Shown: positions 19,221-29,075 of the stretch, in pieces | How the letters are laid out: each line of letters starts with the position of its first letter | Numbering within the stretch: position 1 is the stretch's first letter | Assembly (NCBI GenBank): GCA_013153715.1 | Contig: JAADDW010000022.1 | Coordinates: forward strand, 1-64,000 | Length of the DNA stretch: 64,000 bases | From: Campylobacterota bacterium | GTDB taxonomy: Bacteria > Campylobacterota > Campylobacteria > Campylobacterales > Nitratiruptoraceae | Reading direction: 5' to 3' | Made by a program: the position numbers and the translations under genes | The notes under the pieces: generated by a model | Databases searched by the model: none | What the model saw: only the letters and a program-made list of their open reading frames with translations | What the model was told of the DNA's origin: nothing

Positions 19221-19751
19221 TTATCGTAAGAAATCCCTCAAAATTGACCACTTTTTAAGTTTTTCTTCAAAGTTGAGCTGTCTATTGGCTGGAGAGGGGG
19301 AGGGGAGGTAGAAAGTGGGGATCTCCAGGTGGGAGAAGTGGGAGTTATAGAGGGCTTCACTCTTTCGCCCCGTAAAGAAGAGGGCCTCTATGGAGGGATA
19401 CTCCTTGAGGAGCCCCTCAATATCGTTGACCTCCACATCTCTCAAGGCGCTATCGAGGGAGCCCTCACGCCGACAGCTGGCCACCATATCCCAGAGGGCT
19501 ATCCCGTTACGGCGGAGAAGATCCCTCTTCTCTTCGACACTTTGGGGGAGAGGGTGATCCAGAACTCCGGCCAGGAGTCTCCAAAACTGATTTTGGGGGT
19601 GGGAGTAGTAGAAGTTCTCCTGGAGGGAGGTGATACTGGGGAATGTTCCGAGAATGAGGATCCGAGACCCTCCATCGATAATAGGAGGGAAGGGGTGGGA
19701 GAGCCGCCCCTCTTGGAGCTCTCCCCTATTCGACCTCTGCGTCGATGACAT
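19221..19751 (-). CDS. DNA-deoxyinosine glycosylase / UDG superfamily protein
   Basis: [70 protein letters not shown]. Confidence 0.85.
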   Translation of the reverse strand: MSSTQRSNRGELQEGRLSHPFPPIIDGGSRILILGTFPSITSLQENFYYSHPQNQFWRLLAGVLDHPLPQSVEEKRDLLRRNGIALWDMVASCRREGSLDSALRDVEVNDIEGLLKEYPSIEALFFTGRKSEALYNSHFSHLEIPTFYLPSPSPANRQLNFEEKLKKWSILRDFLR

Positions 19752-21624
19752 CGTCGTCCGAACCGCCCTTTTTGGCCCCGGAAGTGGCCTGCTCCCCTCC
19801 GGTCTGACCGCTCTGTTGCTCCTTCTTGTAGATGGCTTCGGCAAGTTTGTGGCTCACCTGTGTCAGGGCCTGAACTTTGGCTTCGATCTGCTCTTTCGTA
19901 GCGTTCTCATCTTTGAGGATCGCCTTGAGATCGTTGAGGGCCGCCTCAATCTGTCCCCTCTCCTCAGGGGTAATGGCATCCCCTACCTCTTTGAGGCTCT
20001 TCTCTGTCTGATAGGCGAGGGCGTCGGCCTGGTTCCTGGTCTCTACCAGCTCTTTTCGTCTCCTATCCTCCTCTTTGTGGGCTTCGGCCTCCTGGATCAT
20101 GCGCTGGATCTCCTCTTCGCTGAGACCGCTGGATCCAGTCACCTTGATCTGTTGCTCCTTACCTGTCGCCTTATCCTTGGCGCTCACAGTCAGAATACCG
20201 TTGGCATCAATATCAAAGGTGACCTCGATCTGGGGTACTCCTCTGGGGGCAGGGGGAATACCTTCAAGTGTAAACTGACCGAGGGATTTGTTATCCTTGG
20301 CCATCTCCCGTTCACCCTGGAGGACATGGATGGTCACCGCAGGCTGGTTATCCTCGGCTGTACTGAAGATCTGGGTCTTCTTGACAGGAATTGTCGTTCC
20401 CCGCTCGATGATCTTGGTCATAACCCCTCCCAATGTCTCAATTCCGAGGCTGAGGGGTGTCACATCGAGGAGGAGGACATCTTTCACATCCCCTTTGAGG
20501 ACGGCACCCTGGATAGCCGCACCGATGGCCACAACCTCATCGGGGTTGACAGATTTGTTGGGCTCCTTACCGAAGAACTCCTTAACCTTTCTCTGAACCA
20601 TCGGAATTCGGGTAGAACCACCGACGAGGACCACCTCGTTGATCTCATCTTTGGAGAGACCGGAGTCCTTGAGAACATTCTGGGCGATCTCAATGGTTCG
20701 ATCGACAAGGTCCTCGATGAGGCTCTCAAATTTGGCCCGGGTCAACTTTTTCACAAGGTGTTTCGGTCCGCTCTGATCGGCTGTGATAAAGGGGAGGTTG
20801 ATCTCGGTCTCCATGGCGGAGCTCAACTCTTTCTTGGCATTTTCGGCGGCCTCTTTGAGCCGTTGGAGAGCCATAATATCCTGTTTCAGATCGATACCGG
20901 TCTCCTTCTTGAACTCCTCCACCAGCCAGTCGATAATTCTATTGTCGAAATCGTCTCCTCCCAGGAAGGCGTCACCACCTGTGGCCAGAACCTCGACCAC
21001 ATTGTCCCCTGTTTCGAGGATCGTCACATCAAATGTACCCCCACCCAGGTCGTAAACGACAATCTTCTCCGACTCTTTCTTATCCAATCCGTAGGCCAAA
21101 GCCGCCGCTGTCGGTTCATTGATGATCCGGAGAACATTGAGGCCCGCAATGGTTCCTGCCTCTTTGGTCGCCTTTCTCTGGGCATCGTTGAAGTAGGCCG
21201 GAACGGTGATGACCGCCTCTGTCACCTCCTCACCCAGATAGGCTTCAGCATCCTCCTTGAGCTTCATGAGGATTTTGGCACTGATCTCCTGGGGCGTATA
21301 GACCTTCCCCTCTACCTCAACGGCACAGGCCCCGTTCCGATCGACAATCTTATAGGGGAGCCTCTTCTTGGCCTCCTGGGCCTGGGGCTCGTTGCACATC
21401 ATCCCCATAATCCGCTTTACAGAGTAGATTGTCCTGGTCGGGTTGGTGATCATCTGCCGTTTGGCAGGGTCTCCGACAAGGACCTCTCCCTTATCTGTAA
21501 AGGCGACGACAGAGGGGGTCGTATTCTTTCCCTCCTTGTTGGGGATCACCTTCGCCTCGTTCCCCTCATAGACAGCCATACAGGAGTTCGTTGTTCCAAG
21601 GTCGATACCTAAAACTTTTCCCAT
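19726..21624 (-). CDS. dnaK: Chaperone DnaK
   Basis: [21 protein letters not shown]...full-length Hsp70. Confidence 0.99.
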   Translation of the reverse strand: MGKVLGIDLGTTNSCMAVYEGNEAKVIPNKEGKNTTPSVVAFTDKGEVLVGDPAKRQMITNPTRTIYSVKRIMGMMCNEPQAQEAKKRLPYKIVDRNGACAVEVEGKVYTPQEISAKILMKLKEDAEAYLGEEVTEAVITVPAYFNDAQRKATKEAGTIAGLNVLRIINEPTAAALAYGLDKKESEKIVVYDLGGGTFDVTILETGDNVVEVLATGGDAFLGGDDFDNRIIDWLVEEFKKETGIDLKQDIMALQRLKEAAENAKKELSSAMETEINLPFITADQSGPKHLVKKLTRAKFESLIEDLVDRTIEIAQNVLKDSGLSKDEINEVVLVGGSTRIPMVQRKVKEFFGKEPNKSVNPDEVVAIGAAIQGAVLKGDVKDVLLLDVTPLSLGIETLGGVMTKIIERGTTIPVKKTQIFSTAEDNQPAVTIHVLQGEREMAKDNKSLGQFTLEGIPPAPRGVPQIEVTFDIDANGILTVSAKDKATGKEQQIKVTGSSGLSEEEIQRMIQEAEAHKEEDRRRKELVETRNQADALAYQTEKSLKEVGDAITPEERGQIEAALNDLKAILKDENATKEQIEAKVQALTQVSHKLAEAIYKKEQQSGQTGGEQATSGAKKGGSDDDVIDAEVE

Positions 21625-21696
21625 TACCGCTCCTTCCCGAAATTTTTTCTCACATTATAGTCGAGTTCACTTAATTTCTCCGCTACTTTAGTAGCA

Positions 21697-22308
21697 CTAC
21701 TTGGCCACACTCACCTTGGCAGGTCGGAGAATCCTCTCCTTGTACTTGTACCCTTTCTGGAAGACTTGGACAATCTCTCCGGCCCTCTTCTCCGCATCGT
21801 CCACCTGGAGAATCGCCTCATGGAGATGGGGATTGAACTCTCCCCCCTCTTCTATCTCGATAACCTCTATACCGTTCTTGTTGAAGGCCCTGATGAACTG
21901 TTCTATTGTCAGCTGGATCCCTTTCTTCAGCTCCTCCACAGCCTCTTCGGCGTTGAGGTTATCCTTACTGACGGCGGCGAGGGCCATATCGAGGCTGTCC
22001 AGAGCTGGCAGGAGGTCCTGGGCAAACTTCTCCAAGGCGTACTCAATGGCTTGGATCTTCTCCTTCTCCAGCCGCTTCTTGGCATTTTCAAAATCGGCGT
22101 GGACCCTCAGGAGCTTATCCTCACACTCCTTAACTTTCTCTTCCAACTCTCGGCAACTCTCCTCTCTCTGCCCTTCGCTCCCTTCCTGCTGTCCCTCTTG
22201 CCGCTCTTCTTGGCGGTCCCGATGGTCTTCCTGGGGCTGTGGCTCTTCTCGAACCTCTTCCTGCCCCTTGGACCTGCGTTCCCTTCTCTCTCTTCTACCC
22301 ATGGTCAA
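21697..22308 (-). CDS. grpE: Nucleotide exchange factor GrpE
   Basis: DFENAKKRLEKEKIQAIEYALEKFAQDLLPALDSLDMAL...NPHLHEAI...VQVFQKGYKYKERILRPAKVSVAK. Confidence 0.96.
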   Translation of the reverse strand: MTMGRRERRERRSKGQEEVREEPQPQEDHRDRQEERQEGQQEGSEGQREESCRELEEKVKECEDKLLRVHADFENAKKRLEKEKIQAIEYALEKFAQDLLPALDSLDMALAAVSKDNLNAEEAVEELKKGIQLTIEQFIRAFNKNGIEVIEIEEGGEFNPHLHEAILQVDDAEKRAGEIVQVFQKGYKYKERILRPAKVSVAK

Positions 22309-23086
22309 CTCCTTTCAAAGTATTGATAAATCCGCCAAAATCTCGATAGACCCTACCCAGAAGGAGCATCTCCCCCTTCAGATCCTCCTCCTTCACGATC
22401 TGGAACTTGTAGCTGAGGAGATCGGATTCAAAGAGGAGTCCCCGATCCCTCTCGTAGAGGAGGGTTCCATCAAGATAGGTCGGGAGATTCTCGTCTGCCC
22501 ATTTGGGGTTCTCCCTGGAGATCTCCACAATCTCCTCAACTGTACAGATTGTGAAACTCTCCTGGAGGAGTGCCCGGACACTCTTGGCAAAGTGGACGAG
22601 ACCGATGGTCCGACAGTCCTCACTGAGCTCAAAGGCCCTCTTCCCTATCTGGTTCTGGAGAAACCGCTCCATATTTTTATTATACTCCACAATGAGTTCC
22701 CGCCCCTCAAATGTGCAGACAAGATAGTTCCTATACCGCTCCATTCCGGTAAAAGCCCTATTTCTGAAGAGGTAGTACTCACAGAAGATGTGACTGCTCT
22801 TAGCGGCAACCTTCACCTCCTCTTCATCTCCTACCTCCATCTCTCCCAACCCCTTCAATCTCTCTCTCCAAAAACCTCTGAGAGCTTGGAGGGTCGGAAT
22901 CCTTCCGCTACTCCTGTGGGGTTTCTGGAGAGAGCCAGCTTCTGTCAGCTGTTTAAAGTAGTACCGTATCGCCGCAGTGGAGAGGGCTATATCCAGCTGT
23001 TTCTGGAGCTCCCTGGAGCTCACAGGTTCGGGCCTCTGTATATACTGTTCAACCAACTTGAGCAGAATATACTCTCGTTTATTCAT
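22295..23086 (-). CDS. hrcA: Heat-inducible transcription repressor HrcA
   Basis: N-terminal winged-helix, YIQRPEPVSSRELQKQ; upstream of grpE-dnaK. Confidence 0.85.
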   Translation of the reverse strand: MNKREYILLKLVEQYIQRPEPVSSRELQKQLDIALSTAAIRYYFKQLTEAGSLQKPHRSSGRIPTLQALRGFWRERLKGLGEMEVGDEEEVKVAAKSSHIFCEYYLFRNRAFTGMERYRNYLVCTFEGRELIVEYNKNMERFLQNQIGKRAFELSEDCRTIGLVHFAKSVRALLQESFTICTVEEIVEISRENPKWADENLPTYLDGTLLYERDRGLLFESDLLSYKFQIVKEEDLKGEMLLLGRVYRDFGGFINTLKGVDHG

Positions 23087-23118
23087 ATTGGCACTTCATA
23101 CCGAGTTTTGCAAGGGAT

Positions 23119-23148
23119 ATTATACATTATTGAGTGAGGTAGTGTCAA
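23119..23148 (-). promoter_or_regulatory. sigma70 promoter for hrcA-grpE-dnaK
   Basis: TTGACA-18 nt-TATAAT on the minus strand. Confidence 0.75.
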
Positions 23149-23194
23149 GTTTATTAAGTAGAGGGGCTATTGGGGAGTCTCTGGGAGTTAGAGG

Positions 23195-23464
23195 TTACCC
23201 TCTAATTCCCAGCTCTTTAATGACCTCCGTATATTTATCGTAGTCCTTTCTCTTCAAATAGTTGAGGAGTCTCTTCCTCCGTCCCACAAGTTTGAGGAGT
23301 CCCAATCTGGAAGAGTGGTCCTTTTTGTGCTCCTTCAAGTGCTCTGTGAGGTAGCTGATCCGCTCGCTGAGGAGGGCGATCTGTACCGCCGGACTTCCGG
23401 TATCGTTCTCCGATTGTGCGAATTTAGAGATAATCTCTTTCTTCTTCGCCGAATCCAAAGCCAT
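23195..23464 (-). CDS. rpsO: 30S ribosomal protein S15
   Basis: [70 protein letters not shown]. Confidence 0.99.
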   Translation of the reverse strand: MALDSAKKKEIISKFAQSENDTGSPAVQIALLSERISYLTEHLKEHKKDHSSRLGLLKLVGRRKRLLNYLKRKDYDKYTEVIKELGIRG

Positions 23465-23594
23465 GATAGCCTCCTGATTGGTCTTGATTTAGCAAAGCGC
23501 TATTATACACAAAAAATAACAAATAGCCAAAAGCTTGGATTAGGATTGATTGAGTATAATTGAAAGAATTTTCATTAGGCAGGAAGGGAGATAG

Positions 23595-23996
23595 ATGCTT
23601 TTCACCAGAGCGACCGAATATGCTCTACTCTCACTCATTATCATAGCCAGAGAGGAGAAACCCCTGGGAACAGAGTACCTCTCCAAAAGATTGAATATCT
23701 CCCGGAGCTTTCTCGCAAAGATACTCCAATCACTGGCGAAACAGAATATTCTCATCTCTTACAAAGGGGCGGCAGGGGGGTTTAGATTGGCGAGACCGGC
23801 CCATGAGATCTCTATCAAGGAGATAGCCCAGGCCGCCGAAGGAAGACCTATCAATATTTTCGACTGCTCCAGCGATCAGAGGGCCTGCCCCAGCAATCAA
23901 GGGGACTTCTGCACCCTCTGGCCCTTTCTCCATAAACTGCAGGTGGAGGTCGATACCTTCCTGGACAACCTGACCCTAAAGGATATTGTAGCATGA
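23595..23996 (+). CDS. Rrf2-family transcriptional regulator
   Basis: MLFTRATEYALLSLIIIAREEKPLGTEYLSKRLNISRSFLAKILQSLAKQNILISYKGAAGGFRLARP. Confidence 0.92.
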   Translation: MLFTRATEYALLSLIIIAREEKPLGTEYLSKRLNISRSFLAKILQSLAKQNILISYKGAAGGFRLARPAHEISIKEIAQAAEGRPINIFDCSSDQRACPSNQGDFCTLWPFLHKLQVEVDTFLDNLTLKDIVA

Positions 23997-25012
23997 GGTT
24001 CTACCATCTCTCCCACACCGATCTCGACGGCTACACATGCCAATTCCTGACGAGGACCCTCTACCCAGAAGGTTACTTTGTCAACGCCAACTACGGCGAA
24101 GAGGTCCTCGTGAGGATCGACGAGATCCTCCGAGAGATAGAACGGGATCCCCAGAGGGAGGGTTTTTTCCTCATTACAGACCTCAACCTGACCAGAGAGG
24201 AGGCATCCTATCTAGACCGACGGGTCAGAGAGCTCAACAGGGAGGGTTCCCTCAAGCTCCAACTCCTGGACCACCATCTCTCGGGACTCGACATGGCCAT
24301 GGAGTACAGCTGGTACCACCTCGATCTGACAAAATCGGCCACAATGATCACCTATGAATACTTTCTCTCCCCGGAGATCGAGGGGTTCGAGAGATTGGTC
24401 AAGGCGGTCAACGCCGTCGACATCTGGTTGCGGGAGGATCCCCTCTTCGAGTTTGGGAAGGTCCTCATGAGGGCCATCGACGAGGCCAAAGAGATCAACA
24501 GGATCACCTTCCCCCAGGGAAATATAGCCTACCGCCACCATATGTTGAAGGAGGCCCTCCCCTATCTCGATATGGAGATGGGCCATATTCCCTTTGACGA
24601 TACAATATGGCAGGCAAAGAAGAGATTTTTTATTAAAGAGAGGAACGATACGCTCGATAATTTAGTTACAGAGTATATTCTGGAGCTCTTGACACTGAAG
24701 AGGGAGCAGATGACCATCCATTACCGGGAATCCAAAGGGATCCTCACCTATGGGATCCAGAACAGCTCTATTATCGGAAACGCCTTTCTCAGGGCAAATC
24801 CCGATTTTCACTTCTTCATGAATGTGACATCGAGGGGAACATTCAGTCTGCGGGCCGACAACCAACTGGATGTGGCCGCCATGGCAGACCAGATCGCCGG
24901 AGGAGGGGGACATCCCAACGCCAGCGGAGGACGGATCAAGGAGTTTCAGGAGTTCTTTACCTATGAGGAGCTCAAATCCTTCATGGAGCACTACTTAAAG
25001 GAGAGATCATGA
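23993..25012 (+). CDS. DHH-family phosphoesterase
   Basis: SHTDLDGYTCQFL, TDLN, LLDHH, C-terminal GGGGHPNASGG (DHHA1). Confidence 0.88.
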   Translation: MRFYHLSHTDLDGYTCQFLTRTLYPEGYFVNANYGEEVLVRIDEILREIERDPQREGFFLITDLNLTREEASYLDRRVRELNREGSLKLQLLDHHLSGLDMAMEYSWYHLDLTKSATMITYEYFLSPEIEGFERLVKAVNAVDIWLREDPLFEFGKVLMRAIDEAKEINRITFPQGNIAYRHHMLKEALPYLDMEMGHIPFDDTIWQAKKRFFIKERNDTLDNLVTEYILELLTLKREQMTIHYRESKGILTYGIQNSSIIGNAFLRANPDFHFFMNVTSRGTFSLRADNQLDVAAMADQIAGGGGHPNASGGRIKEFQEFFTYEELKSFMEHYLKERS

Positions 25013-25260
25013 GCGAGCACTGCAGGAACCAACTCCGACACATAGTTGGAGAGGTGGAAGAGATGGCCATTCAGTTAGCCGACATGTTGGGAGCGGCCCT
25101 CCACTACGCAGGGGTCCCCGACGAGAAGATGCCCCTGGCTGTGGAGGCCTACCTCAATCTGGTAGATGAACTCTTCGAGAGTCCGGAGCGGATGGGATAC
25201 GAAGAGATCGTAAAGGTCATCGACTATATGCAGGAGAGGCGGTCGGAACTCTTCAGATAG
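25009..25260 (+). CDS. Conserved-looking small protein of unknown function (83 aa)
   Basis: ATGA overlap with the DHH gene; acidic helical protein. Confidence 0.7.
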   Translation: MSEHCRNQLRHIVGEVEEMAIQLADMLGAALHYAGVPDEKMPLAVEAYLNLVDELFESPERMGYEEIVKVIDYMQERRSELFR

Positions 25261-25264
25261 TCTC

Positions 25265-26134
25265 CTAACCTCCGACCACCTGGGTCCCTATTCCCTGACT
25301 GGTGAAGATCTCCAAGAGAATACTGTGCTCAATTCTCCCGTCGATGATGTGGGCCTTCTCGACCCCTTGTTCAATCGCTTCGAGGCAGGCGTCCACCTTC
25401 GGAATCATGCCGCCTCTGATGACCCCCTCCCTCTTGAGGAGCCCTATCTTCTCCCGGGTGAGGGTGGAGATGAGCCGCCCCTCTCCATCGAGAACTCCTG
25501 GTGTATCTGTGAGGAAGATGATCTTCTTCGCCTTGAGGGCCCCTGCAATTCTGCTAGCGGCCAGATCGGCGTTGATGTTGAAGCCCGGGTGGCCTATCTC
25601 GGTACTGGCCGCTATGGGAGCGATGACAGGGACAAACTGCTCCTCCAGGAGCCTATTGACCACCTCCGGATCGATACTCTCCACAACCCCCGTATAACCG
25701 AACTTCTCAAAATCCTTGGGGCGGGCCCTCATAAAATTGGCATCCTTTCCACTCATACCGATAGCCTTGGCCCCATGGTTGTTGAGGAGGCTGACAATCT
25801 CCCTATTGATGTCGCCACTCAGGACCATCTCCACAATCTCCATAACCTCAGCCGTCGTCACCCGCTGTCCATCGATAAACTGGGTATCGATCTTGAGGCG
25901 GGAGAGGATCTCCGTAATCCGTTTCCCTCCCCCGTGGACGATGACAGGCCGTATCCCGACTGTGTAGAGGAGGAGAATATCCTGGGCAAACCGCTCCTTG
26001 AGGGTGGCGTCTATCTGGGCAGAACCCCCATACTTGATGACAAATGTCTCTCCCTGAAACCTCTTGATAAAGGGGAGGGCGTCAAGGAGTGTCTGGACAG
26101 TCTGTAGCTTCTTCTGCATGGAAACCCCTTTCAA
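25265..26134 (-). CDS. argB: Acetylglutamate kinase
   Basis: FVIKYGGSAQ, VHGGGKRITEIL, NINADLAASRIAGALKAKKIIFLTDTPGVL, GGMIPKVDACLEAI. Confidence 0.96.
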   Translation of the reverse strand: MKGVSMQKKLQTVQTLLDALPFIKRFQGETFVIKYGGSAQIDATLKERFAQDILLLYTVGIRPVIVHGGGKRITEILSRLKIDTQFIDGQRVTTAEVMEIVEMVLSGDINREIVSLLNNHGAKAIGMSGKDANFMRARPKDFEKFGYTGVVESIDPEVVNRLLEEQFVPVIAPIAASTEIGHPGFNINADLAASRIAGALKAKKIIFLTDTPGVLDGEGRLISTLTREKIGLLKREGVIRGGMIPKVDACLEAIEQGVEKAHIIDGRIEHSILLEIFTSQGIGTQVVGG

Positions 26135-27020
26135 TGTACTCCTCCACCACCTTGAGGAGGTGGGGGGCCAACAGGAGATCGAGACGGAGAACCGAGTAGG
26201 GGTAGTCGAACCTCTCCAACTTGACCAGGTCCTTCTCGGTGACCAGAAAGGAGGTGGGCCTCTCCCGCCTCCAGATTCTCTCCAACTCCTCCCCTCTAAA
26301 GTTGTGGTGGTCCCTGAAGGTGTAGCGGTTTTGGAGGGGGGGGAGATAGGGATCCAACCGGTTGGGGCGGGCGATGGCCGTCAGGAGAACCATTCTCTCC
26401 GTCCGATTCTCGATCCTCACCACCCGCTGAAAATCCCTTCCCTCTCGGACAACAAGGTCACTGTACCTCTCCAGAAACCGAGGGAGACGGAAGGGACCGG
26501 AGGGGAGACAGAAGGGGTTGGGAGGATCGACACCGATGAGAATATCCAACTTCTCCAGACAGTGGTGGAAGCCATCATCGAGGAAGATGACTCGGGCCCC
26601 CCTCTCTACCGCCGCCTCTACCCCCTCTCTCCGATCCTCACTGACCAGAACCGATCCCCGGGGAAGGGATCGGGCAATGAGGAGGGCCTCATCACCACTC
26701 TCCTCCACCCCTACCAATACCTCTCCCTCCCTGCTCACCTCAACCAGACCCCGACTCTCTCTCCCATACCCCCGGAGAACGACGGCGGCCCTCTCAAACT
26801 CCCTGGCCAAGGCGATGATCAACGGTGTCTTGCCGCTCCCCCCAACCACCAGGTTTCCAACACTGACAATCGGAACGGGAAAGGAGGGAGGGGCGGTACA
26901 GAGAAGCTTCCGTGCCGTCGAAACTCCACAGAAGAGGAGAGAGGCGGGGAGGAGCCCCAGGGCAATTACCCAGTGCCACCCCTTGGGATCGTAGGAGAGC
27001 TCCTCAAAGAGGGAGACTAT
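26082..27020 (-). CDS. lpxK: Tetraacyldisaccharide 4'-kinase LpxK; true start non-canonical or uncertain
   Basis: PVPIVSVGNLVVGGSGKTPLIIALAREF, LRGYGRESRG, VIFLDDGFHH; the listed ORF lacks the N-terminal anchor that I can read in the same frame (IVSLFEELSYDPKGWHWVIALGLLPASLLFCG...). Confidence 0.85.
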   Translation of the reverse strand: MVSLFEELSYDPKGWHWVIALGLLPASLLFCGVSTARKLLCTAPPSFPVPIVSVGNLVVGGSGKTPLIIALAREFERAAVVLRGYGRESRGLVEVSREGEVLVGVEESGDEALLIARSLPRGSVLVSEDRREGVEAAVERGARVIFLDDGFHHCLEKLDILIGVDPPNPFCLPSGPFRLPRFLERYSDLVVREGRDFQRVVRIENRTERMVLLTAIARPNRLDPYLPPLQNRYTFRDHHNFRGEELERIWRRERPTSFLVTEKDLVKLERFDYPYSVLRLDLLLAPHLLKVVEEYIERGFHAEEATDCPDTP

Positions 27021-28141
27021 CCTCTCGATTGGGCCACCTCTCTAATCTGCTCCACAACATAGGAGACATCCTCATCGTCCATACCTGTATGGATCGGTAT
27101 GGAGAGGACCTGCTGGTAGTTTCTGAGGGCCTTGGGAAAGTCATTGACCCGTAGCCCGTACTTCTGTTTGTAGTAGCTCAAAAGGTGGAGGGGAATGTAG
27201 TGGAGACCACTCTCGATCCCCCGCCTGTAGAGCTCCTTGGCAAAGGAATCCCTATTCTTATCGATCTTAATGATAAACTTGGTGAAGATATGGTCCTCCC
27301 TCTGGGTAGGGAGCTCCACATGGGGAACATCGGCCAGCTCCCGATAGTAGATGGAGGCGATCTCTCTCCTCCTCTCAATGGCGGCATCGTTTCTCTTGAG
27401 CTGGGCTAGATTGAAGGCGGCGTTAAGATCACCCATATCGTACTCCAGCCCTATATCGACAACATCGTAGATATAGCCCAGCTCCCCCTCTCCCCACTCA
27501 TTTGTGATCATGGCGTTGGCCCTGAGGAGTCGGGCCCGCTCCTCCAAATCTTCAGATGAGGTAACCAGCATCCCCCCGTTGTTGAGGCTCGATGTCTTAT
27601 GGGGATTGAAGCTGAAAGTTGTGATCGCCCCCTTCAGCGATCCTATCTTCTTCCCCCGATAGGTGGCTCCCAGGGCATCATTTCCATCCTCCACCACAAT
27701 GATGTTATAGTGTTCAGCCATCTCGTAGAGCCGATCCAGGTTGGTCGGCTGACCCGCTATGTGGGAGATAATGGCCCCCTTCAGTTTCTTGTTCCTATTT
27801 TTGGCCAGAATTCTCTCCAGTTCATCGAGATCTATATTGTAATCTTCAGGATCAATATCGACAAAGATCGGTTCCGCATCGAAATGGCGTACAACCTCTG
27901 GCACATTGGGAAAGGTATTGACACTGCAGAGTATCTTGTCCCCTCTCTTCAAATCTATGGCGGTCATGGCCAGATGGAGGGCCGCCGTCTCATTACTGGT
28001 CGCAACTGCAAAGGGAACTCCGATATAGTTACGAAAATGGTCTTCCAACTCCCTCTCTTTTTCCCGCTTCCCTAGAGCCTCTTCTATCTCTTCCCTCTCA
28101 CCCTCACCTACAGCCACATAGTTCAGTCCGATTCGCTTCAT
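27017..28141 (-). CDS. DegT/DnrJ/EryC1 family PLP-dependent sugar aminotransferase
   Basis: ATSNETAALHLAMTAIDLKRGDKILCSVNTF, VVEDGNDALGATYRGKKIGSLKGAITTFSFNPHKTSSLNNGGMLVT. Confidence 0.9.
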   Translation of the reverse strand: MKRIGLNYVAVGEGEREEIEEALGKREKERELEDHFRNYIGVPFAVATSNETAALHLAMTAIDLKRGDKILCSVNTFPNVPEVVRHFDAEPIFVDIDPEDYNIDLDELERILAKNRNKKLKGAIISHIAGQPTNLDRLYEMAEHYNIIVVEDGNDALGATYRGKKIGSLKGAITTFSFNPHKTSSLNNGGMLVTSSEDLEERARLLRANAMITNEWGEGELGYIYDVVDIGLEYDMGDLNAAFNLAQLKRNDAAIERRREIASIYYRELADVPHVELPTQREDHIFTKFIIKIDKNRDSFAKELYRRGIESGLHYIPLHLLSYYKQKYGLRVNDFPKALRNYQQVLSIPIHTGMDDEDVSYVVEQIREVAQSRG

Positions 28142-28256
28142 ACCCTATCCTCTCTCTTCCGTTTCTTAAGCGTTTCATTATACTAAACTAGAGCTTAATA
28201 TTCTCTTTTATAATTAACTTTTTCCCTTAAAATTCTCCCTCCGTTTTAAACCTTTT

Positions 28257-29075
28257 TTAACAATTGATCGGTTTCTGAGCAAGAGACCGAATCTCTTGAC
28301 AGCTAAATCCGGCCTCTTTCCGTGCCCAAATATTAATATCCCTCCTCTTGAGGCCACCGGGGAAGAACCGCTCCACAACTCTCCTGTACTCCCCTTCAAT
28401 ATCCTCGATTCCCCTCTCCCTACAGGCCCACCGAAACCACCGATCCCCCTTTCGGACATGGCCTATCTCCTCCCTCAAAATGAGTTCCAGGGCTTCCAGG
28501 ACAGGGGCGAGGGAGGGATCTCCCACTCTCTTCAACCTCTCCATAATCTGGGGGTTGGCGTCGAGGCCATTGGCCTCCAGGTAACGGGGAACCACAGCCA
28601 TACGCTCCAAGAGGGTCTGGGTAGCCCTTCCAACATCGAAGAGCTTCCTATGGACAGGAAGAGCCCCGTAACGGGATCCCCGTTCCCTGAGGAGTCGATC
28701 GATCATGAGGAAGTGGCGGCACTCCTCCTCGGCGACCTGGAGCCAATCCCTATAAAACTGGTAGGGGAGTCCCCGGAAGCGGTAGGCCCCATCGAGGGCG
28801 AGATCGATGGCACTATACTCGATATGGGCTATGGAGTGGAGGAGGGAGATCTGTCCCCGGAGACTCCCCACCCCTCCCCGCTTCGGAACTTGGTGGGGAG
28901 GAACCACTCTACAGTAGGAGAGGTAGGAGGGGTCTTGGAAGACTACAGGATCACCTTCCCCATCCCAGAGGAGTTCTCCCTCCTGGAACCTTTGGTAAAA
29001 ATCTCTAAAATGTGCTATCTTTTCATAGGGATCGGAGAGCTCTATAATCTCTCGGAGGGTCGAGAAAAATTCCAT
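28257..29075 (-). CDS. Ferritin-like DUF455 family protein
   Basis: LLHSIAHIEYSAIDLALD, VAEEECRHFLMIDRLL, LILREEIGHVRKGDRWF. Confidence 0.88.
   Translation of the reverse strand: MEFFSTLREIIELSDPYEKIAHFRDFYQRFQEGELLWDGEGDPVVFQDPSYLSYCRVVPPHQVPKRGGVGSLRGQISLLHSIAHIEYSAIDLALDGAYRFRGLPYQFYRDWLQVAEEECRHFLMIDRLLRERGSRYGALPVHRKLFDVGRATQTLLERMAVVPRYLEANGLDANPQIMERLKRVGDPSLAPVLEALELILREEIGHVRKGDRWFRWACRERGIEDIEGEYRRVVERFFPGGLKRRDINIWARKEAGFSCQEIRSLAQKPINC

Noticed and set aside
19630-21612. 660-aa ORF antisense to dnaK
   Set aside because: Exact antisense of a conserved gene; the well-known spurious dnaK antisense frame
23086-23160. CIRCE element upstream of hrcA
   Set aside because: Looked for TTAGCACTC-N9-GAGTGCTAA; only a sigma70 promoter is visible
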